A program made the position numbers and the translations under genes. A stretch of DNA of 64,000 bases. It comes from Saccharina japonica (lineage: Eukaryota; Sar; Phaeophyceae; Laminariales; Laminariaceae). A model generated the notes under the pieces. The model saw only the letters and a list, made by a program, of their open reading frames with translations. It had not been told where the DNA came from and did not search any database. How positions within the stretch are numbered: the first letter of the stretch is position 1; the number at the start of each line of letters is the position of its first letter. The DNA lies in the NCBI GenBank assembly GCA_008828725.1, contig MEHQ01003971.1:165268-229267 (forward strand), read 5' to 3'. Positions 59,177-64,000 of this stretch are shown here, piece after piece.

Positions 59177-60941
59177 CTTGGCACGGCCTACGGCGACATG
59201 GACGACGGTGGCGTTGGCGATGCCGTCCTTACGCCGTCGAACATCCGGCAGGGTGTAAGCGTTTTAGGTAGCCTGCAGGAACGAAGAAGTTGGAGCATCG
59301 ACAGCAAAGGTTATTTTGTTACGACCCCTGTTGAATAGCCTTAATGGTGTGATCCAATATGCGGTGCAGTCAGTATGTGCATCTCGTTTGCAGTGCAGTC
59401 AATATGTACACCAGTATTGAGGTGCAGTCAGTATGTGCGCAGCACTTCAACAGCAGTACTCGCAAGCCGATATATTGTGTATGACTTACAATATATTTAC
59501 ATAGTACGAGTACTCGTAAATACTACTGTAGAATACGAGTACTCGTAATATCAGCATGTATGTGCCAGGTGCAGCTCTACAACAGCAGTCATCGCAAGCC
59601 GATAAATTGTGCAACACTTTGTTTTTTTAATATTCGTAGTCCAATATGAGCACTCGTAAATACCAGAATATCAGTTTTGTGGTGCAGTCAGTTACTACTC
59701 GTTTTTTCTCGGTGCCGTGAGCATGTGTGCAGCACGAGAACAGCGTAGTCGGTAGTCAATATATCAAGTAAGTCTACAAATTTGAGGTTGAATACGAGAA
59801 TGCGAGAACTCGTGAAGTCACGATGTGCCAGGTGCAACACTACGACAGCAAGCAGTACATCGAAACTGAAATATTGCGCAAGGCGTGTAATTTAAAATAC
59901 GAATACTCGTAAGTACGAAGGTACGTTGTACGTGACGTGCACGAGCAACCGTATCTAGTACTTCGGTATTTGAGAGGTACCTTGCACAGTACCCTATATT
60001 TGAATGGAAGAAGGCGATCATACGAGTACATGTACTGAACGTAAGAAGTCGATCATACGATTACTATCTGTGTACCTCGTGATTGACATATCATACATAT
60101 ACGAGTGTACGAGCATTCGAACACCGTCGATCGTTTTGAATACATACATGAAATCATGATCCAAATGTCATACCTTGTTTGCGTAGAAGCCACAGTTGCC
60201 ACCTCCTCGGCACTGAACCTTCCCTGCGCTATCAGCAAGTATAGTCGAGGAGGAAGCTGCACACATAAGCTGAATGTCCTGATGTTGCCCTCGCAAGGTC
60301 GCGGGGTGTACCAACACCCCCAGGTGGTCTATCCCAGACATCAAGTGCTGGTAGAGTTTGTCGTTCAGGTACATTGTGTACGTAGTCAAGGCTAGCCATA
60401 ACGCTAAACAATCCGAAAACTGCCGGCTGGTGGGTTCGTGAGAGGAGAGCACCAGAGAGGTGGCCACCACCGAGTGTGCGTATTTTGAGTAGAGCACCAG
60501 CGACCGCAGTAAAAGTAGGGGTGATAGCAGCAAGCCACATGGCAGGGTGATGAGTCCAGAAAGGCTGATTCAAAATAAATTTTCTCAAGTCGGGGGTTTC
60601 CACACACGTTGCAGAGTGAAAATCATAGGGGTACGGTATAATCACACCCGGGGTACATAAAATTGGACGAAACATTCCAAAATAAGGCGGTTTGTACTCT
60701 GCTTTCGAATTGTGTCAATTCATTATTTGCCACCCCTCGCTCGAGGAGGGGGGGCCAGGAAAAACTTCGGGGCTGACCTCCAAACAGCCCCGTTCCAGCA
60801 TCCGTACACACGCGAGTCAGCTACCACTCCACCCGGCGTAAAAATCCATATTCGCCGGCCTCCCACTCACTATGGTAGTTGACTTGGTGTACTTATGCCC
60901 TTTCTTCCTCTCTGCCCCCCCCCCCCAACCTTCGGCATTAT
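59177..60941. other. Low-complexity sequence; one possible minus-strand exon
   Basis: 59340-60060 is a loose mesh of GTGCAGTCAGTATGTGC and ACGAGTACTCGTAA words. On the minus strand at ~60179-60480, a frame ending YQHLMSGIDHLGVLVHP..GNCGFYANK/GTATGA looks coding with a donor, but it is unassigned. A G/C-rich stretch lies near 60740-60930. Confidence 0.3.
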
Positions 60942-62895
60942 CTATATGTTACCCCACTTAGTCCCCTGCCCTGACTGCTTCTTGCAACCTTCACTTCTAT
61001 CTACCATCACACCGGACACCCACTGTGCATATCTCCCATGATTTCGTACGTACCCCTTATATGCCCCCGACGCCCATCGGCCTTCGCGCTTCAACACCTC
61101 GGGATCAGCGCCCCCGGCCGACAGGTGCGTTGCACCCCCAATCCTCAGGGAGGGCAACGCATACTCCTCTGCCTGTACTCGCCCCACTGACACCACTTGT
61201 CGCAGCGCCTTTGTAGCCTGCGCCTGCGTCCACATCGACCACCTTGCCATTGCCACAACCAAACGCCACTAACGGTGCCGACGGGGGAAGGAAAAGGTAA
61301 CACGACACTAACTCAACCATTAATTCAACAGCGCCCCCCCCAGCGCCTACTGACCGTGGCGGACCTTTTCTGCCTCGAGTTAGTATTGCGCCCTTGCGCA
61401 ACTGGTCGCCTTTGGACCCTCGAAACGGCACTTCAACGCGATCCGCCGTCGACCACTGCCCCCCTTCCAACTGTCTTTCTCCCCGGAAAAAGGCCACGTC
61501 CACCCGCCTCAAACAATACTTCTCGTGTATACGTGTACCCGTTTCGGCAAACATCTCTGCCGCCCGCGTAAGAAATAAAAACGACGCCCCCAGTGCAAGC
61601 CACAAAACGCGCCCCCCCGCCCCTCATATCTGCGCCAAGTGCTCGCCCCCAAGCACCATGGGCCACGACACTGGCCTTCGTACTCTCGGTTGCGATCCAA
61701 CGACCGCGTGCGCTCTTGCGGAACCTTTGAGTGCGTTCCTAAGTCAAGGGTGAGTGGTGTCTAACTCAAAACCGCGCGAGGATCGGTGAAACAATTGATA
61801 GCTGACAGGTGACTTTCTACGGTTTGGGCTTGCAGTTTCCTAGTTGTTACTGGGTACGCTGTATACTCTAAAAGGGATCTTACGTTCGCCACCGGGTTTT
61901 CGGAAGCTTCGAAAAACACCGGTTCACATATCACGTTCAAGCGAAAGTCCACCCACGCACCGTAATACCCCTGGTAAGCTCGCTCAGTCGAAGGCGCAAC
62001 GGCGTTTCGGACGAGCTCGAGGCCAACACTGAGGTACATAAGAGCTCTGCCGTTTCCCCCAAATCCCAAATCTGCCATGGGATATGGGGGCGAGTGCGAA
62101 CGAGATTAGCGTGTACGTCGGAGTTTTTCCACCTAAAGATTTCGTCAGCGGCGTCGTTCAAAACGCCGGGCACATGCAAGGCGTCAAAACTCCACCCACT
62201 GGACATTTCGAGAACTCCCAGAAAGCGCATCAACGCCCCAGATCGCGGCTCTTTACCCCCCCCGGCAACGTCGAACCCACTGCACTGCTGCCTCGTTATC
62301 TCCCCGTAACAGCACACAGTCGCCTGCCTGTGTGGGGAGATCGTCACACAAAACCACCAACACCCACGCAGAAATCACCATCCCGAGCAGCTCTAAAACG
62401 TTAATGGAAATATCATTCACACCCTTCACTGCCAGACTTGAACCGCAGAATCGCGCTTGCTCGTCCTTCGTAACGTCGTACCGCCAGTACGCGCCCGTTT
62501 CCAGACAAAAACACCCGATGGCCTGCTTGGATGCGTCTGAAAAAATCGTGCGTTGAGGGGGACGAGATACCACATTATACATGGGCGCTGAAAGGCATCC
62601 CCCGATGGCTTCGAACCCTTCGGTCGCAAACCATCGCTAAAAGTCGAGACCCCCGTTAAATTCCGGACCCAGAACGACGCGCCGCCCACGCCCTAATGAC
62701 GAAGTTTCTGATGCAGCGGCCGACCGCGGCATCCCAACGTCTGCTAATAATGCGTTCACAAACAACTTGCCCGGCCGCACCACAAAAGCCACATGCATCA
62801 AAAAGCCCGTCAGCTGGGAAACCTGCTTTGCCCACGCCTACTTGCGAGATGGCGGCCTGTTGATTCAACCTCGGGCGCATGACGGGGCCTAGCAC
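60942..62895 (-). pseudogene. DIRS-like retroelement remnant: RNase H plus tyrosine recombinase
   Basis: Reading 62895 to 60942: the first frame (RRWDAAVGRCIRNF) resembles the linker after a reverse transcriptase. RNase H follows, with D16 in IFSDASKQ, E64 in NVLELLG and D95 in LLRGDNEAA (frame 62582-62253), ending HVPGVLNDAADEIFRW (62347-61937). Next come a recombinase core-binding domain (VAPSTERAYQGYYGAWVDF, to ~61761) and the catalytic domain: FLTRAAEMF (first Arg, frame 61605-61105), then PSLRIGGATHLSAGG, GRWASGAYKGYVR (frame 61262-60942). RNase H plus tyrosine recombinase is the DIRS/Ngaro arrangement. The domains lie in at least four frames, the His of the H-x-x-R motif is Pro, and the reverse transcriptase itself is missing, so the copy is dead. 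Confidence 0.82.
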
Positions 62896-63489
62896 AGGCG
62901 GGCAGGGTCACCGAGCTGGAGCGCTCCTCATGTAGACATAAACCACGTAGTTAAGTATATATATATTATCGGACCTCGCAGGTAGAGCTCGAAGCGGAGT
63001 CGAGCGGAAGTCAAGTCACTCAAGTGAGTGGGAAGAAACCTGGCACTCAATTCTATCTCAATAAAGCCTCACCAAGTATACGAACTCCCCAATATATGAA
63101 ACCGTCATCATACCTTCTGTATCGAGTACCAAGCACAATCAATATCCTCCCTGCTTTGCAATCGATACTGTGCGACACCACACATCCGCAGTATGCATAC
63201 CGAACAGGTGTACAGTCCTATCAACTAATATCCTCCCTGCATGGTGAACAGTATGGCAATAAAGCATCACAATATCATAGCATGGTCACACCTCATAGCT
63301 GTCCCGAAAACCACAAATCATCATCCCGAATCAATATCACACATTCCAAATTCACGTACCGAATGTGGACCACAATGTCCCAAAACCTCAAGCAAATTCA
63401 AAGTACCGAATACCACAAGATTAATAAAAACCTCAAGCAAATTCAAAGTACCGAATACCAGAAATTCAAGCACATTCATTCAAATTCAA
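62896..63489. repeat. Simple and short direct repeats next to the satellite
   Basis: CAATATCCTCCCTGC-like words recur near 63140 and 63225. A ~46-bp segment (CCTCAAGCAAATTCAAAGTA then CCGAATACCA) is duplicated at ~63387 and ~63432. No gene. Confidence 0.55.
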
Positions 63490-63942
63490 ATACCAAAATC
63501 TAAACCATACTGGCTCAAACTTCAACAATCTTCCAAGACACTCAGCTGCCGTAACTAGGGCATAAGGCCTCGGTAATCAGACGGTCATCAGCTCGGTGTC
63601 AACAGGTCGATACAGGTTTGTCCAGTAGTACTAACTTCAGATACCAAAATCTAAACCATACTGGCTCAAACTTCAACAATCTTCCAAGACACTCAGCTGC
63701 CGAAACTAGGGCATATGGCCTCGATAATCAGACGGCCATCAGCTCGGTGTCAATAGGTCGATACAAGTTTATCCAGTAGTATGAACTTCAGATACCAAAA
63801 TCTAAACCATACTGGCTCAAACTTCAACAATCTTCCAAGACACTCAGCTGCCGAAACTAGGGCATAAGGCCTCGATAATCAGACGGCCATCAGCTCGGTG
63901 TCAATAGGTCGATACAAGTTTATCCAGTAGTACTAACTTCAG
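63490..63942 (+). repeat. 151-bp tandem satellite, three units
   Basis: ATACCAAAATCTAAACCATA occurs at 63490, 63641 and 63792, exactly 151 bp apart. Units include CAGCTGCCG(A/T)AACTAGGGCA and AATCAGACGG(C/T)CATCAGC. The copies differ at only a few positions, so the array is young or homogenised. The last unit ends near 63942, 58 bp before the window edge. Confidence 0.92.
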
Positions 63943-64000
63943 ATTTACTGCACGTTGCAAGAATCTCAAAACCTGAAAGATCCTCAATGCAAATCTCAAT

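Overview
This is nuclear DNA of a eukaryote. The evidence is spliceosomal introns with GTGAGT, GTGCGT or GTATGT donors, TTAGGG-type telomere-like stretches inside the sequence, many non-autonomous DNA transposons and broken retroelements, and low gene density with no operon-like packing. Introns of about 0.2-2.6 kb, alanine-rich low-complexity proteins, CAG/CTG-rich sequence and long G or C runs make me think of a multicellular stramenopile such as a brown alga. That is a guess from texture, not a marker-based assignment.

Layout. 0-11 kb holds three coding pieces in mostly empty sequence: a Harbinger/DDE_Tnp_4-type transposase (+), a SWIM zinc-finger exon (-) with a possible upstream exon, and an EXO1/FEN1-like 5' nuclease (-). 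A diverged ~500-bp direct repeat occurs at 5.2 and 8.6 kb. 12.2-13.8 kb is a ~137-bp satellite. 14.2-22.2 kb contains what I read as one eight-exon gene on the minus strand, of unknown function. Its phases are consistent across all junctions, it has a tandemly duplicated 102-nt exon and it ends in 9-residue repeats. A small Cys/His-rich zinc-binding ORF follows at 22.7-23.1 kb.

24-34.5 kb is transposon territory: foldback elements with telomere-like cores, a cluster of CGCC..GGCG hairpins, a broken LINE-type reverse transcriptase split by a MITE with a clean target duplication, families of dispersed repeats, and a hAT-like MITE. 35.1-42.95 kb is a large palindromic array: ~2.05-kb inverted arms around a ~0.93-kb spacer, followed by a 1,350-bp tandem duplication of related sequence. 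43.3-48.5 kb carries a segmental duplication. One copy lies beside a gene with three PFDPGK motifs; the other is interrupted by a 444-bp TIR element with an 8-bp target duplication, and the first copy preserves the empty site. 48.6-56.4 kb has four more TIR elements.

57-64 kb holds a minisatellite, a degraded PIF1/Helitron-type helicase C-terminus (-), a frameshifted DIRS-like retroelement remnant with RNase H and tyrosine recombinase domains (-), and a 151-bp tandem satellite.

The recognisable enzymes are almost all mobile-element or nucleic-acid enzymes and do not form an evident pathway. The clearest host-like genes are the nuclease, the eight-exon gene and the PFDPGK gene. All exon joins were read by eye and lack transcript support.
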